NCBI RefSeq assembly: GCF_036346595.1
Contig: NZ_CP107834.1
Location: 496,001-560,000, forward strand
DNA: 64,000 nt
Source of the DNA: Streptomyces sp. NBC_00525
GTDB lineage: Bacteria > Actinomycetota > Actinomycetes > Streptomycetales > Streptomycetaceae
Direction of reading: 5' to 3'
Position numbers and translations under genes: made by a program. The notes below the pieces were generated by a model. That model did no database searches, was not told the DNA's origin, and saw only the letters and a list, made by a program, of their open reading frames with translations. Numbering within the stretch: the first letter of the stretch is position 1; the number at the start of each line of letters is the position of its first letter. Shown in pieces: positions 26,401 through 35,565 of the stretch.

Positions 26401-26907
26401 GCCACCCACACCACCACGTACTCGCTGGTGGTCGGGGGCAGCGGCAGCTGTGAGCCCCGTCAGGTCGTCGGCAACGGCGGCTTCGAGAACGGGTCCGGCC
26501 CCTGGTCGCAGACCAGTGGTGTGATCAACAACCGGACCTCCGAGAAGCCCGCGCACAGCGGCGCCTACCAGGCGTGGCTGGGCGGCTGGGGCAGCACCCA
26601 CACCGACTACGTCACCCAGTCGGTGACCGTGCCGTCCGGCTGCGCGACGTACCGGCTGTCGTTCTACCTGAGCACCGACACCGCCGAGACGCCCGACGGG
26701 AACGCGTACGACACGTTCACCGTCAAGCTGGGGTCGCGGACGCTGGCGACGTACTCGAACCTGGACGCGACCAGCGGTTACGTCCAGCGCACGTTCGATG
26801 TGTCGTCGGCCGCGGGGCAGACGCTGACGCTGAGCTTCACCAGCGACGAGGACGCCTATCTGCAGACCAGCTTCGTCCTGGACGATGTGGCCCTCGACGT
26901 GAGCTGA
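23410..26907 (+). CDS. Secreted two-headed metalloprotease: M4 (thermolysin-like) plus M28 aminopeptidase
   Basis: 1165-aa secreted protein. Order: signal peptide (residues 1-29, ending QPASA); thermolysin-type propeptide (about 35-195); M4 domain (about 200-510) with zinc motif H329-E-F-G-H333, third-ligand Glu near 351 (GLGEATGD) and [12 protein letters not shown]; an Ig-like module (about 520-620); M28 domain (about 635-895) resembling S. griseus aminopeptidase, with H713-LD, D725 and WNGEEQG; a second copy of the Ig-like module (about 905-1010, recurring SGVTxSFSP and TVQSG motifs); and a C-terminal jelly-roll-like domain ([13 protein letters not shown] ... [11 protein letters not shown]). 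Endo- and exopeptidase are thus on one chain. Good AGGAG site before the ATG. Monocistronic, followed by a hairpin. Confidence 0.93.
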   Translation: MKRRPMTAGTTLAVLAGMLVATTGQPASAEPAPPPAPKALTAAVNAADRAADSGLDTLAKGPDERYERRRVTPWVNGLYSVAYERTYRGLPVVGGDAVVVADSKGRVRGSQSAVSRRINVPTTATVSAKAAEATSRERLRTVDKVESHRLVVRATAKRSRLAWETVLTGRTAEAPSRLHVFVDAGTGKVIDSYDDVRAGTGNSQWNGPSPLSIDTSSSGGSYSLRDTGRPGLSCADYSTGSVFTKSTDSWGNGSATSKETGCVDVMWAAQHEWNMLRDWLGRNGHDGNGRSWPVKVGLNDVNAYWDGSSVSIGHNQANQWIGAMDVVAHEFGHGIDQYTPGGANHESGLGEATGDIMGALTEAYTNEPAPYDDPDYTVGEKINLVGNGPIRVMYNPGQTGDPNCYSSSIPNTEEHAAAGPLNHWFYLLAEGSNPGGGKPSSPTCNNSTVTGVGIQDAGKIFYGGMLLKTSGMTYKRYRTTTLTAAKNLDPSCTLYNRTKAAWDAISVPYQSGETSCSPSGNNDFSLSLDPASGSVKPGSSVTATVRTTVTSGSAQTVNLSASGLPSGVTASFSPASVQSGGTSALTVSASSATAPGSYTFTVKGAGTQDHTAQYTLTVNDGGGTPGGTPPDIDVAKVQAHLTQFNTIASQNGGNRRAGSSGYNASLSYVKGKLQAAGYTVTEQTCATCTYTGKNLIADWPGGPADSTVMFGAHLDGVSAGPGINDNGSGSATLLENALALAQQNPTMTKHVRFAWWNGEEQGLQGSKYYVSQLSSAQRSAITAYYNFDMVASVNGGYFINNLNSGASAPMKAYWDSLGLAPEENVEGQGRSDDYSFQQAGIATSGYATGASDTKTSGQAAKWGGTAGRSYDPCYHSSCDTTANINATALNRSADGVAYTLWKTAVGSTAPDDDFSVSVNPVSGSVQPGDSVTATVSTATTAGDAQSVQLSASGAPSGVTVSFSPSTVQSGSSATMTVSAGAQAPAGTYTLVVTGTGTATHTTTYSLVVGGSGSCEPRQVVGNGGFENGSGPWSQTSGVINNRTSEKPAHSGAYQAWLGGWGSTHTDYVTQSVTVPSGCATYRLSFYLSTDTAETPDGNAYDTFTVKLGSRTLATYSNLDATSGYVQRTFDVSSAAGQTLTLSFTSDEDAYLQTSFVLDDVALDVS

Positions 26908-26927
26908 CCCGGTAAGGACGCATGACG

Positions 26928-26957
26928 GGGGCGGGGCGTGGTGACACGCCCCGCCCC
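26928..26957. terminator. Bidirectional hairpin terminator
   Basis: Perfect 13-bp GC stem (26928-26940 with 26945-26957) and GTGA loop between the convergent protease and XRE regulator genes. Confidence 0.82.
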
Positions 26958-26976
26958 TCCGTCGTGTGACGGTACG

Positions 26977-28413
26977 TCAGCGGACGGCGGCGGCCAGCCG
27001 GCGGACGAAGTCGTCGATCTCGGGCCGGTCGGCGCCGGGCGCGGCCAGCCGGCCGTGCAGGCCGCGCAGCTCCTTTCCGAGCACGGACGAGGGATGCACC
27101 TCGGTGCTGTCCAGAAGGTGTCCGGCGACGGCCGAGGCCGCGACCGGTTCCCCGGCGCAGGCGTAGGCGTCGGCCGTCCGGGCCAGGAACAGCATCCGGG
27201 CGGAGCGCATACCGGGCGGCAGCAGCCGGGTCGCGGTGCCGATCGCGTCGAGGGCTCGGAACGCGAAGCGGCGCTGCCCGGTCACGGCGGCGAGGTCCCG
27301 CAGCGCCCCGGCGACCACGGACTCCGTGCGCAGCCGCAACGAGGCGACGGAGAGCCAGGGTGCCTCGGCCTCGTCGCGGTCCCCCGCCCGCTCCACCTGC
27401 GAGCGGGCCAGGCCGATGTGGTGCAGCGCGCGGCCGGTGTCGCCGCGCACGGCGTGGCCGCGGGCCTGGGCCGCGTCGCTGAGGGCGCCGGCCCAGAGCC
27501 TGCCCGCCGCCTCGCGCCGGATGGCCGCGCCGTACGCGACGGCCGAGGCGTCGTCGCCCTCCTGGCGGGCCAGGGTGCTCATATCGATGAGGGCGGCCAC
27601 ATGGGCACCGATGTGGCCGGCCATCGACGCCCACACCAGCGAGCGGTCGAGCCAGGCCATCGCGGTGCCGTTGCGCCCCCACAGCAGCCGCAGGCTGCCG
27701 GCCGACTGGGCGTACTCGGCGGCCAGCGGGGCGAGTTGGCGCTGATAGGGGGCGGCAGGCAGATCCATCCAGCGGAGCATCGCGTGCAGGGTGCGTTCGA
27801 CCACGGCGGTGGCCCCCTGCCAGGCGTGCTCGTCGTCGGCGCGCAGGCAGACCGCGAGCAGCGCGGTGAGCGCGTGCACGGTGTCGGTGTCCAGCGCCGG
27901 ACGGGCCAGGGTGTCCGGGCCCAGGGAGCAGAAGCGGGCGTGCAGGGCCGCCGCGTCGGCCAGTTCCGGAACCGCGCAGTCCGCGCGCCCGTGCACCGGG
28001 CACAGCACTCCGTACGCGGGCAGCCGCCGGGGCAGCACGGCCGCGGGCGGCAGCATCGCGGTGAGCGCGCCGCCGGCCGGTTCGCCGGGGAGCGGGCCCT
28101 GGCGGACCGGGTCCGGCAGGGGCGCGGGGGCGGCCGGTTCCACGCGCTCCCCGGCGGCGGCCTCCTCGCAGGCGGTCACCAGGTCGCCGCCGGCGCCCAG
28201 GAGGTGGTCCAGGCGGCGGGCCAGCGGCAGCGGGGTGCGGCGGCTGCCGTGTTCGAGTTTGCTGATGGCGGTGTGGTCGTAGCCGACGCGGGCGCCCACC
28301 TGGGCCTGGGTGAGCCCGGCCCGTCTGCGCCAGTGGCGCAACCGCACGCCGAACGACCGCCAGGCCTGGACGCCCCGCGCGTCCGCCGGCGCGGAATCCG
28401 TCAGTTCGGTCAT
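26977..28413 (-). CDS. XRE-family regulator with C-terminal TPR-like region
   Basis: 478-aa cytosolic protein. N-terminal helix-turn-helix (FGVRLRHWRRRAGLTQAQVGARVGYDHTAISKLEHGSRRTPLPLARRLDHLL), an Ala/Pro linker, then a long alpha-helical array with repeated Ala-rich helices (ALTALLAVCLRADDEHAWQGA; SLVWASMAGHIGAHVAALIDMSTLA; RALHHIGLARSQVERAGDRDE) typical of the many Streptomyces XRE-TPR regulators. Such proteins are often linked to development or small-peptide sensing; the target is not known. It is divergent from the discoidin protein gene with a 454-bp gap. Confidence 0.88.
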   Translation of the reverse strand: MTELTDSAPADARGVQAWRSFGVRLRHWRRRAGLTQAQVGARVGYDHTAISKLEHGSRRTPLPLARRLDHLLGAGGDLVTACEEAAAGERVEPAAPAPLPDPVRQGPLPGEPAGGALTAMLPPAAVLPRRLPAYGVLCPVHGRADCAVPELADAAALHARFCSLGPDTLARPALDTDTVHALTALLAVCLRADDEHAWQGATAVVERTLHAMLRWMDLPAAPYQRQLAPLAAEYAQSAGSLRLLWGRNGTAMAWLDRSLVWASMAGHIGAHVAALIDMSTLARQEGDDASAVAYGAAIRREAAGRLWAGALSDAAQARGHAVRGDTGRALHHIGLARSQVERAGDRDEAEAPWLSVASLRLRTESVVAGALRDLAAVTGQRRFAFRALDAIGTATRLLPPGMRSARMLFLARTADAYACAGEPVAASAVAGHLLDSTEVHPSSVLGKELRGLHGRLAAPGADRPEIDDFVRRLAAAVR

Positions 28414-28766
28414 CCGGGGCCTCGTCGTGCCTGGTCAGCGGCGCTTCCCGCGCCACGGTCACGGCTCATGCCCAGGGAGGATAGCGAGAGCCGCCGCCCG
28501 CTGTCGCCGGAGCGGGGACAACATGTCCGGTAACAGGCGCGGCGCGCGGCCCGGCAGCCGCCCCGCACGGGCCTGGTGATTGCGGTGGCAACGCCCAGGA
28601 CGGCCCCGCCGGTTCGCCGTGCCGGCCTCGTCATCATCTGAACCGATGCCCCGTCAGCGACCCGGAGCGGATGGCGTCAAGACGGCCGCAACACGGACAC
28701 TCACCTCCTTTCCGTCGTCAACTGTTGTTCTCAGTGACACCTCAACAAGCCGTTGGTGCACACCTA

Positions 28767-28822
28767 TTGACGCATCGGGAGCGAGGGAGAAGTATCCCCA
28801 TCGGCCGGAGAGAGCGCTCTCC
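28767..28822 (+). promoter_or_regulatory. Promoter with CebR-like palindrome
   Basis: In the 454-bp gap before the discoidin protein, TTGACG (28767-28772) and AGTATC (28791-28796) are spaced 18 bp. Just downstream, 28809-28822 reads AGAGAGCGCTCTCC, with a perfect 12-bp palindrome GAGAGCGCTCTC that shares the GAGCGCTC core and 10 of 14 bases with the CebR box TGGGAGCGCTCCCA. A LacI-type sugar repressor is likely to act here. The rest of the gap (28414-28766) shows nothing I can identify. Confidence 0.45.
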
Positions 28823-28867
28823 GGCTTCGTGTCGTGCCCCCTTTCCGCGACTCAGGAGACAGCCCCC

Positions 28868-31051
28868 ATGTTTGGACCCCCCTTGCTCCGCAGACCCGCA
28901 CCTTCGTCCGGAAGGAGACGTGCCGGCGTACTGGCCGCCGTCGCCGGACTCCTCGTCTCGCTGCTCGCCCTCACGCCCCCGGCCCCCGCCGCCGCGGCGC
29001 CCTCGCTGCTCTCGCAGGGCAGGCCGGTGACCGTCTCCAGCCAGGAGGGCGCCGGAACCCCGGCCGGTGCCGCGGTGGACGGCGACAACGGCACCCGCTG
29101 GTCGAGCGCGTTCTCCGACCCGCAGTGGATCAAGGTCGATCTGGGCACCACCGCCGCGGTCAGCCGGATCGCGCTCAGGTGGGAGGCCGCCTACGCCAAG
29201 AGCTACCGGATCGAGTTCTCCACGGACGACAGCACCTGGAGCACCGCGTACTCGACCACCGCGGGCCCCGGCGGCGACGAGACGCTGAACGTGTCGGGCC
29301 AGGCCCGCTACGTCCGGCTGACCGGCACCGCGCGCGCCACCCAGTACGGCTACTCGCTCTGGGAGTTCCAGGTGTTCGGCACCACCGGCGACGACGGCGG
29401 CCCGCAGCTGCCCGGCGGCGGTGACCTCGGCCCCAACGTCCTGGTCTTCGACCCGTCCACACCCGGTATCCAGGCCAAGGTGGACGAGATCTTCGAGAAG
29501 CAGGAGTCGGCGCAGTTCGGCACCGGCCGCTACGCGCTGCTGTTCAAGCCGGGCACCTACGACGACATCAACGCGCAGATCGGCTTCTACACCTCGATCG
29601 CCGGCCTCGGCCTCAAGCCCGACGACACCACGTTCAACGGCGATGTCACCGTGGACGCGGGCTGGTTCAACGGCAACGCCACGCAGAACTTCTGGCGTTC
29701 GGCGGAGAACCTGGCGCTCAACCCGGTCAGCGGCACCGACCGCTGGGCGGTCTCGCAGGCCGCGCCCTTCCGCCGGATGCACGTCAGGGGCGGCCTCAAC
29801 CTCGCCCCGAACGGCTACGGCTGGGCCAGCGGCGGGTACATCGCGGACAGCAGAATCGACGGCCAGGTCGGCCCGTACTCGCAGCAGCAGTGGTACACGC
29901 GGGACAGCTCCGTCGGCAGCTGGGGCAACGGCGTCTGGAACATGACGTTCTCCGGGGTCGAGGGCGCCCCGGCGCAGAGCTTCCCCGCCCCGCCGTACAC
30001 CACGCTCGACACCACCCCGGTCTCCCGCGAGAAGCCGTTCCTCTACCTGGACGGCAACGACTACAAGGTGTTCGTGCCCGCCAAGCGCACCAACGCGCGA
30101 GGTGTCTCCTGGGACGGCACCCCGCAGGGCGAGTCCATCCCGCTGAGCCGGTTCTACGTGGTCAAGCCGGGGGCGTCGGCCGCCACCATCAACGCGGCCG
30201 TCCGCCAGGGCCTGCACCTGCTGTTCACGCCCGGCATCTACCACGTGGACCGGCCGATCGACATCGACCGGGCGGACACCGTCGTGCTGGGCCTCGGCCT
30301 GGCCACGATCATCCCCGACAACGGGGTCACCGCGATCCGGGTCGGTGACGTGGACGGGGTGAAGCTCGCCGGACTCCTCGTCGACGCCGGGCCGCAGAAC
30401 TCCGAGGTGCTCGTCCAGGTCGGCCCGCCCGGCGCGTCCGCGAGCCACGCGGCCAACCCGACCAGCGTCCAGGACGTGTTCGTCCGGGTCGGCGGCGCGG
30501 GTGCCGGCAAGGCGACCACGGGCATGGTGATCAACAGCGACGACACCATCGTCGACCACACCTGGCTGTGGCGCGCCGACCACGGCGAGGGCGTCGGCTG
30601 GGAGACCAACCGGGCCGACTACGGTCTCCAGGTCAACGGTGACAACGTCCTGGCCACCGGACTGTTCGTGGAGCACTTCAACAAGTACGACGTCCGCTGG
30701 TCCGGCGAGAACGGCCGGACGATCTTCTTCCAGAACGAGAAGGCGTACGACGCCCCGAACCAGGCGGCCGTCCAGAACGGCGCGGTCAAGGGCTTCGCGG
30801 CGTACAAGGTGGACGACACGGTCGACCGCCACGAGGGCTGGGGGCTCGGCAGCTACTGCTACTTCAACGTCGATCCCACCATCCGCCAGGACCACGGCTT
30901 CGAGGCACCGGTCAAGGCCGGGGTGAGGTTCCACGACCTGCTCGTCGTCTCGCTCGGCGGCCAGGGCCAGTACAACCACGTCATCAACGACACCGGAGCA
31001 CCCACGTCGGGAACATCCACCGTTCCGTCGAATGTGGTCGCCTACCCGTGA
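28868..31051 (+). CDS. Secreted discoidin (CBM32)/right-handed beta-helix protein, putative polysaccharide hydrolase
   Basis: 727-aa secreted protein. Signal peptide to about residue 44 (hydrophobic AGVLAAVAGLLVSLLAL, Ala-Pro tail), an F5/8 type C/CBM32 domain at about 45-175 (SLLSQGRPVTVSSQEG; GTRWSSAFSDPQWIKVDLG; YGYSLWEFQVFG), then a large parallel beta-helix domain built of repeated short strands (IADSRIDGQVG; HLLFTPGIYHVDRPIDIDRADTVVLGLGLATI; VDGVKLAGLLVDAG; DYGLQVNGDNVLATGLFVEHF). The helix domain has the look of GH55/GH87-type glucanases, but I cannot place catalytic residues. Homologues are often labelled adenylyl cyclase, which the sequence does not support. AGGAG precedes the ATG. 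Confidence 0.8.
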   Translation: MFGPPLLRRPAPSSGRRRAGVLAAVAGLLVSLLALTPPAPAAAAPSLLSQGRPVTVSSQEGAGTPAGAAVDGDNGTRWSSAFSDPQWIKVDLGTTAAVSRIALRWEAAYAKSYRIEFSTDDSTWSTAYSTTAGPGGDETLNVSGQARYVRLTGTARATQYGYSLWEFQVFGTTGDDGGPQLPGGGDLGPNVLVFDPSTPGIQAKVDEIFEKQESAQFGTGRYALLFKPGTYDDINAQIGFYTSIAGLGLKPDDTTFNGDVTVDAGWFNGNATQNFWRSAENLALNPVSGTDRWAVSQAAPFRRMHVRGGLNLAPNGYGWASGGYIADSRIDGQVGPYSQQQWYTRDSSVGSWGNGVWNMTFSGVEGAPAQSFPAPPYTTLDTTPVSREKPFLYLDGNDYKVFVPAKRTNARGVSWDGTPQGESIPLSRFYVVKPGASAATINAAVRQGLHLLFTPGIYHVDRPIDIDRADTVVLGLGLATIIPDNGVTAIRVGDVDGVKLAGLLVDAGPQNSEVLVQVGPPGASASHAANPTSVQDVFVRVGGAGAGKATTGMVINSDDTIVDHTWLWRADHGEGVGWETNRADYGLQVNGDNVLATGLFVEHFNKYDVRWSGENGRTIFFQNEKAYDAPNQAAVQNGAVKGFAAYKVDDTVDRHEGWGLGSYCYFNVDPTIRQDHGFEAPVKAGVRFHDLLVVSLGGQGQYNHVINDTGAPTSGTSTVPSNVVAYP

Positions 31052-31067
31052 CGGGAGGCGGTTGACA

Positions 31068-31101
31068 GCCGCGGGGTCCGGCATCCGCCGGGCCCCGCGG
31101 C
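31068..31101. terminator. Bidirectional hairpin terminator
   Basis: 15-bp stem (31068-31082 with 31087-31101, one G-U pair on the plus-strand RNA) and a 4-nt loop between the convergent discoidin protein and SpoIIE phosphatase genes. Confidence 0.75.
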
Positions 31102-31105
31102 GCCG

Positions 31106-33898
31106 TCACAGCGGCCACTCGGCCGGCGGCGGGCCGCCGAGTGTCTGCTCGGACCAGATGACCTTGCCCCGGTCGGTGTACCGGACGCCCCACCGCTGCG
31201 CGAACTGGGCCACCAGGAACAGGCCCCGGCCGCCCTCGTCCGTGGTGGCGGCGTAGCGCAGATGCGGCGATGTGCTGCTGCAGTCCGACACCTCGCAGAT
31301 CAGCGAGCGGTCGTGCAGCAGCCGGACTTTGATGGGCTCGCTGCCGTAGCGGATGGCGTTGGTGACGAGTTCGCTGAGGATGAGTTCGGTGACGAACCCC
31401 TCCTCGTCCAGGCCCTGGTCGGCCAGCCAGCGGGTGGCCTGTCTGCGCACCCCGGCGACGGCGGCCGGGTCCGGGGGGACGTCCCACTGGACGCGGCGGG
31501 ACGGGTCCAGGATGCGGGTCCGGGCGACCAGCAGGGCCACGTCGTCGCCGGGGCGGCTGGGCAGCATGGCCTCCAGCACGTCGTCGCAGGTCTCCTCCGG
31601 GGTCCGGTCGCGGTCGGCGAGGGAGCGGCGCAGCAGTTCCAGGCCGTCGTCGATGTCCCGGTCGCGGCGCTCCACCAGGCCGTCCGTGTACAGGACGAGG
31701 CGGCCGCCCTCGGGCACCTCGATCTCCGTCATCTCGAAGGGCATGCCGCCGATGCCGAGGGGCAGCCCGGCCGGGATCTCCGGGAAGCTCACCGTCCCGT
31801 CGGGCAGCACGAGCGCGGGTCCGGGGTGGCCGGCCCGGGCGACCGTGCAGCGCCCTGACACCGCGTCGTAGATCGCGTACAGACAGGTGGCCCCGGTGAT
31901 CGCGGCGCCGCCCGACCCCTCGTCCTGGTCCATCCGGACGACCAGTTCGTCGAGGTGGCCGAGGAGTTCGTCGGGCGCGAGGTCCAGCGTGGAGAAGTTG
32001 AGGACCGTGGTGCGCAGCCGGCCCATGGTGGCGGCCGCGTGCAGCCCGTGCCCGACGACGTCGCCCACGACGAGGGCGACCCGGGCGCCGGACAGCGGGA
32101 TGACGTCGAACCAGTCGCCGCCGACGCCGGCCTGGGCGGGGAGGTAGCGGTAGGCGACGTCGAGGGCGTTCTGTTCGGGCAGGCCGCGCGGGAGCAGGCT
32201 GCGCTGGAGGGTGACGGCCATCTCGTGCTCGCGGGTGTAGCGGCGGGCGTTGTCCACGCTGACCGCGGCCCGGGCCACCAGTTCCTCGGCGAAGGAGAGG
32301 TCGTCGAGGTCGAAGGGCTCCTCGTTGCGCCCGCGCCAGAAGTTGGCGATGCCGAGGATGACGCCCCGGGCGCGCAGCGGGACCGAGAGCAGCGAGTGGT
32401 AGCCGTGTTCCAGGAGGCGGGCGGCCTGCTCGGGGTCGGGTTCGCGCCACTGCCGGGAGGTGGTCAGGTCGGCGACGATCCAGGTGTGCCCGACGCCGGT
32501 GCCGAGTCCCTCGGCGGTGGTCGGGACGTAGTCGACGGCGTGCCCGGCCGGGTGGAGCGGGTGGTCCTCGACGGGGCTGCGGACGGCGGTGCGCCGGAGC
32601 CGGAGCGCGTCGCCGGTGGGGGTCCTCGGTTCCTCGCCGCGCAGCACGGAGTCGGCCAGGTCGACGGTCACGGCGTCGGCGAATCCGGGGGCGGCGACGT
32701 CCGCGAGTTCCTGGGCGGTGGTGGTGACGTCGAGGGTGGTGCCGATCAGGGCGCCCGCCCGGTAGAGCAGGGTCAGCCGTTCGCGTACGGTCTCGGCGCG
32801 CCCGGTGACGGCGCGCAGTTCGGTGGTGTCGCGCAGGGTGGCGACCATGCCGGGCTGGCCGCCGCGGTCCTCGGTGGGCCGGAGGTTGACGGCGAGCAGC
32901 CGGTCCCCGGCGGGCCGCAGTTCGTCGGTGGCGACCTGTCCGGACGCCAGCAGTTCGGCGGTGCCCCTGGCGAGTCCGAGGTCGGTCACCGCGCGGCCCT
33001 CGGCGTCCGGCGGAAGGTCGAGCAGCCGCCGGGCCTCGTCGTTGGCGAGCAGCAGGCGGCGGTCGGCGCCGATGATGAGGACGCCCTCGCGCACGGCGTG
33101 GAGCACGGCGTCGTGGTGCTCGTACATCCGGGTCATCTCGGTGGGGCCCAGGCCCCGTGTCTGGCGGCTGAGGCGGCGGCCGACCACGGTGGCGCCGGCC
33201 ACGGTGAGGACGAGTGCGGCGATGCCGGCGCCGATGGTCAGCGGAAGGCTCGGGTACGCCAGCCGGTTGACGGCCTCGACCTTGATGCCGACGGCCACCA
33301 GCCCGGCCGCCGAGCCGTCCTTGCGGGGGACGGCCACCGCGGAGTTGACGGCGCGGCCGCGGTTGCCCTCGACGGTGCGGGTGACGGGTTCGCCGTCCAG
33401 GGCCTCCTTGTAGGGGCCGGGGATCTGCCGGCCGATGAGCGCGATGTCGCGGTGGGTGTAGCGGACGCCGTTGGTGCCGGCGACGACGACGTACTCCACG
33501 CCGGTGCTCTGCCGGATCTGTTCGGCGCGCGGCTGGAGGACGGCCGTGGGGTCCTTGCTGTCGAGGGCGGCGGCCACGCCGGGGGCGTGCGCGAAGGTCT
33601 GCGCGACGCTGAGCGACTGGGCGCGGGCGGCGGCCATGCTGTCGCGCCGGCCCTGGACGACGAGGGCGGCGACGGCGGCGGCGTCCAGCAGGACGACGAT
33701 GCCGATCATGAGGATGAAGAACTGGCCGGCGACGGTGCGGACACTGAACAGGGCGCGCAGTCGGCGCCCCGGTGAGGTCGGCTCGCCCGGCGGCCCGGAG
33801 GGCGCGGGGGCGTCACCGCCCGGACGGCCGCCACCGTCTCGGTGCGGACGCCGGGCGGAGCGATGGAGTTTCGCCCGGAATCGACCTGTACCACCCAC
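31106..33898 (-). CDS. Membrane sensor phosphatase: extracellular sensor-PAS-GAF-SpoIIE-HATPase
   Basis: 930-aa protein. Two membrane helices (about 55-78 and 222-243) flank an extracytoplasmic Cache-like sensor (VEYVVVAGTNGVRYTHRD, as in DcuS/CitA). A PAS domain (GVLIIGADRRLLLANDEARRLLDLP), a GAF domain (about 385-540), a PP2C/SpoIIE phosphatase (LPAQAGVGGDWFDVIPL; VVGDVVGHGLHAAATMGRLR; LYTDGLVERRDRDIDDG) and a C-terminal RsbW-like ATPase (ELILSELVTNAIRYG; DEGGRGLFLVAQFAQRWG) follow. It should dephosphorylate an anti-anti-sigma factor and may itself bind the antagonist. The start is a GTG without a clear ribosome binding site. Confidence 0.92.
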   Translation of the reverse strand: MGGTGRFRAKLHRSARRPHRDGGGRPGGDAPAPSGPPGEPTSPGRRLRALFSVRTVAGQFFILMIGIVVLLDAAAVAALVVQGRRDSMAAARAQSLSVAQTFAHAPGVAAALDSKDPTAVLQPRAEQIRQSTGVEYVVVAGTNGVRYTHRDIALIGRQIPGPYKEALDGEPVTRTVEGNRGRAVNSAVAVPRKDGSAAGLVAVGIKVEAVNRLAYPSLPLTIGAGIAALVLTVAGATVVGRRLSRQTRGLGPTEMTRMYEHHDAVLHAVREGVLIIGADRRLLLANDEARRLLDLPPDAEGRAVTDLGLARGTAELLASGQVATDELRPAGDRLLAVNLRPTEDRGGQPGMVATLRDTTELRAVTGRAETVRERLTLLYRAGALIGTTLDVTTTAQELADVAAPGFADAVTVDLADSVLRGEEPRTPTGDALRLRRTAVRSPVEDHPLHPAGHAVDYVPTTAEGLGTGVGHTWIVADLTTSRQWREPDPEQAARLLEHGYHSLLSVPLRARGVILGIANFWRGRNEEPFDLDDLSFAEELVARAAVSVDNARRYTREHEMAVTLQRSLLPRGLPEQNALDVAYRYLPAQAGVGGDWFDVIPLSGARVALVVGDVVGHGLHAAATMGRLRTTVLNFSTLDLAPDELLGHLDELVVRMDQDEGSGGAAITGATCLYAIYDAVSGRCTVARAGHPGPALVLPDGTVSFPEIPAGLPLGIGGMPFEMTEIEVPEGGRLVLYTDGLVERRDRDIDDGLELLRRSLADRDRTPEETCDDVLEAMLPSRPGDDVALLVARTRILDPSRRVQWDVPPDPAAVAGVRRQATRWLADQGLDEEGFVTELILSELVTNAIRYGSEPIKVRLLHDRSLICEVSDCSSTSPHLRYAATTDEGGRGLFLVAQFAQRWGVRYTDRGKVIWSEQTLGGPPPAEWPL

Positions 33899-34168
33899 AT
33901 GTCAAGGTTTAACACGGATCGGCGGCGGGCGATCGGTGTGCGGGAGCGGCCCCGTGCGCCCACGGCCGGACCCCGCGCGATCGGGTGACGCGGGGTGGCG
34001 GGCACCTGCCCGGACACCGCAGGACCCACCCTTCGTACGCATGAGCGAACTCGGCCGGGCGTGGCGCTTTGTTGATCACCCTCCCGGCGCGGAGGGGAAC
34101 CCGGCAGGATGTCGGTGTACAGGGCCGCCGTCCCCGGCGGCGGCCGTCCGGCCCACGAAGGGAGCCCC

Positions 34169-35491
34169 ATGCGGGAGACCCGTGCAGAGCAGTCGCCCTC
34201 GGACCAGGAGACCGCTTCCGGCGCGGCCGAGGAGGCCAAGGTGATCGTGGTGGGGGCGGGCCCGGCCGGTTCGTCCGCCGCGTACCACCTCGCCAGGGCC
34301 GGGGTCGACGTGCTGCTCCTGGAGAAGTCCCGCTTCCCGCGCGAGAAGGTGTGCGGCGACGGGCTCACCCCGCGCGCGGTGCACCAGCTGATCCGCATGG
34401 GCGTGGACATCGGGGCACCCGGCTGGACCCGGTCGCGGGGCATGCGCTGGGTGGCGGGCTCCCGGCAGGTGGAGATCGACTGGCCGGCGCTCGGCGGCTT
34501 CCCCGACTTCGGGCTGACCCGCAGCCGGCACGACTTCGACGACATCCTGGCCCGGCACGCCGTGGCGGCCGGGGCCCGGCTGCGTACCGGGGTGAAGGTC
34601 AGGGGGCCGGTCACCGACCGGGCCGGGCGGATCACCGGAGTCTCGGCGGTGGCGGACGGGGAAACGGTGGTGCACCGGGCCCCGGTCGTGATCGCCGCCG
34701 ACGGCGCGTCGGCCCGGATCGCCCTGGCGATGGGCCTGGAGCGGGACGCCAAGCGACAGATCGCCACGGCCGCCCGCCGCTACTACCGCAGCCCGGAGCG
34801 CTCCGGCGAGGAGTTCCTGGAGCTGTGGGCGGACCTCCGCTTCCCCCGGAGCGACGCCTATCTGCCGGGGTACGGCTGGATCTTCCCCATGGGCGACGGC
34901 CGGGTGAACGTCGGTCTCGGGGCGCTCCCGCACCGCCGGCACGGCAGCGCCGATCTGCGGGCCTCGCTGGACCGCTGGCTGGCCCGCACCCCGCCCGAGT
35001 GGGGCCTGCGCGAGGAGAACGCCGAGGGACCGGTGCGCAGCGCCGCCCTTCCGCTGGGCTTCAACCGCCATCCGCTGTACACCCGCGGACTGCTGCTGGT
35101 CGGTGACTCGGGCGGCATGGTGAGCCCGTGGAACGGCGAGGGCATCGGGCAGGCCATGGAGGCGGGCGAGGTCGCGGCCGAGACGACGGCGCTCGCGCTG
35201 GCGCTGCCGGCCGGACCGCGCCGGGAGCGGGCGCTGCGCCACTACCCGGCCGAGATGAACCGCCGCTGGGGCCGCTACTACCGGCTGGGCAACACGGCCG
35301 CGGATCTGATCTTCAGCCGGTCGGGCTTCCAGCCGGTGCTCAACCGCTATGTGCTGGGCTCCCCGGCCCTGCTCAACACCCTGGCCCGGCTGCTGACCAA
35401 CCTCACGGAGCACCCGTCGCGCGACGCGATCGACCACGTCCTGAACACGGCGGTACGGCTCGTGCCCGCGCCGAGCACCCGGCGCCGCTGA
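34169..35491 (+). CDS. Geranylgeranyl-reductase-family FAD oxidoreductase
   Basis: 440-aa flavoprotein. Rossmann FAD motif VVGAGPAGSSAAYHLARAGVDVLLLEK, the family motif KVCGDGLTPRAV, the substrate-pocket block GYGWIFPMGDGRVNVGLG, and the second FAD motif GDSGGMVSPWNGEGIGQAMEAG. Such enzymes saturate isoprenoid chains, for example the side chain of menaquinone or lipid precursors; the substrate here is not shown. GGGAG precedes the ATG. Followed 74 bp downstream by a type II thioesterase on the same strand, possibly cotranscribed. Confidence 0.93.
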   Translation: MRETRAEQSPSDQETASGAAEEAKVIVVGAGPAGSSAAYHLARAGVDVLLLEKSRFPREKVCGDGLTPRAVHQLIRMGVDIGAPGWTRSRGMRWVAGSRQVEIDWPALGGFPDFGLTRSRHDFDDILARHAVAAGARLRTGVKVRGPVTDRAGRITGVSAVADGETVVHRAPVVIAADGASARIALAMGLERDAKRQIATAARRYYRSPERSGEEFLELWADLRFPRSDAYLPGYGWIFPMGDGRVNVGLGALPHRRHGSADLRASLDRWLARTPPEWGLREENAEGPVRSAALPLGFNRHPLYTRGLLLVGDSGGMVSPWNGEGIGQAMEAGEVAAETTALALALPAGPRRERALRHYPAEMNRRWGRYYRLGNTAADLIFSRSGFQPVLNRYVLGSPALLNTLARLLTNLTEHPSRDAIDHVLNTAVRLVPAPSTRRR

Positions 35492-35565
35492 CCCGCACAC
35501 CGCATCGACCGAACCGGTACCGGCCGACGCCGTACCGGCAGACCGATCCGAACCGAAGGCAACCC

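Noticed and set aside
28868..31051. Adenylyl cyclase annotation for the discoidin protein
   Set aside because: The sequence has a signal peptide, CBM32 and beta-helix repeats and no cyclase motif. The label seems to come from database transfer.
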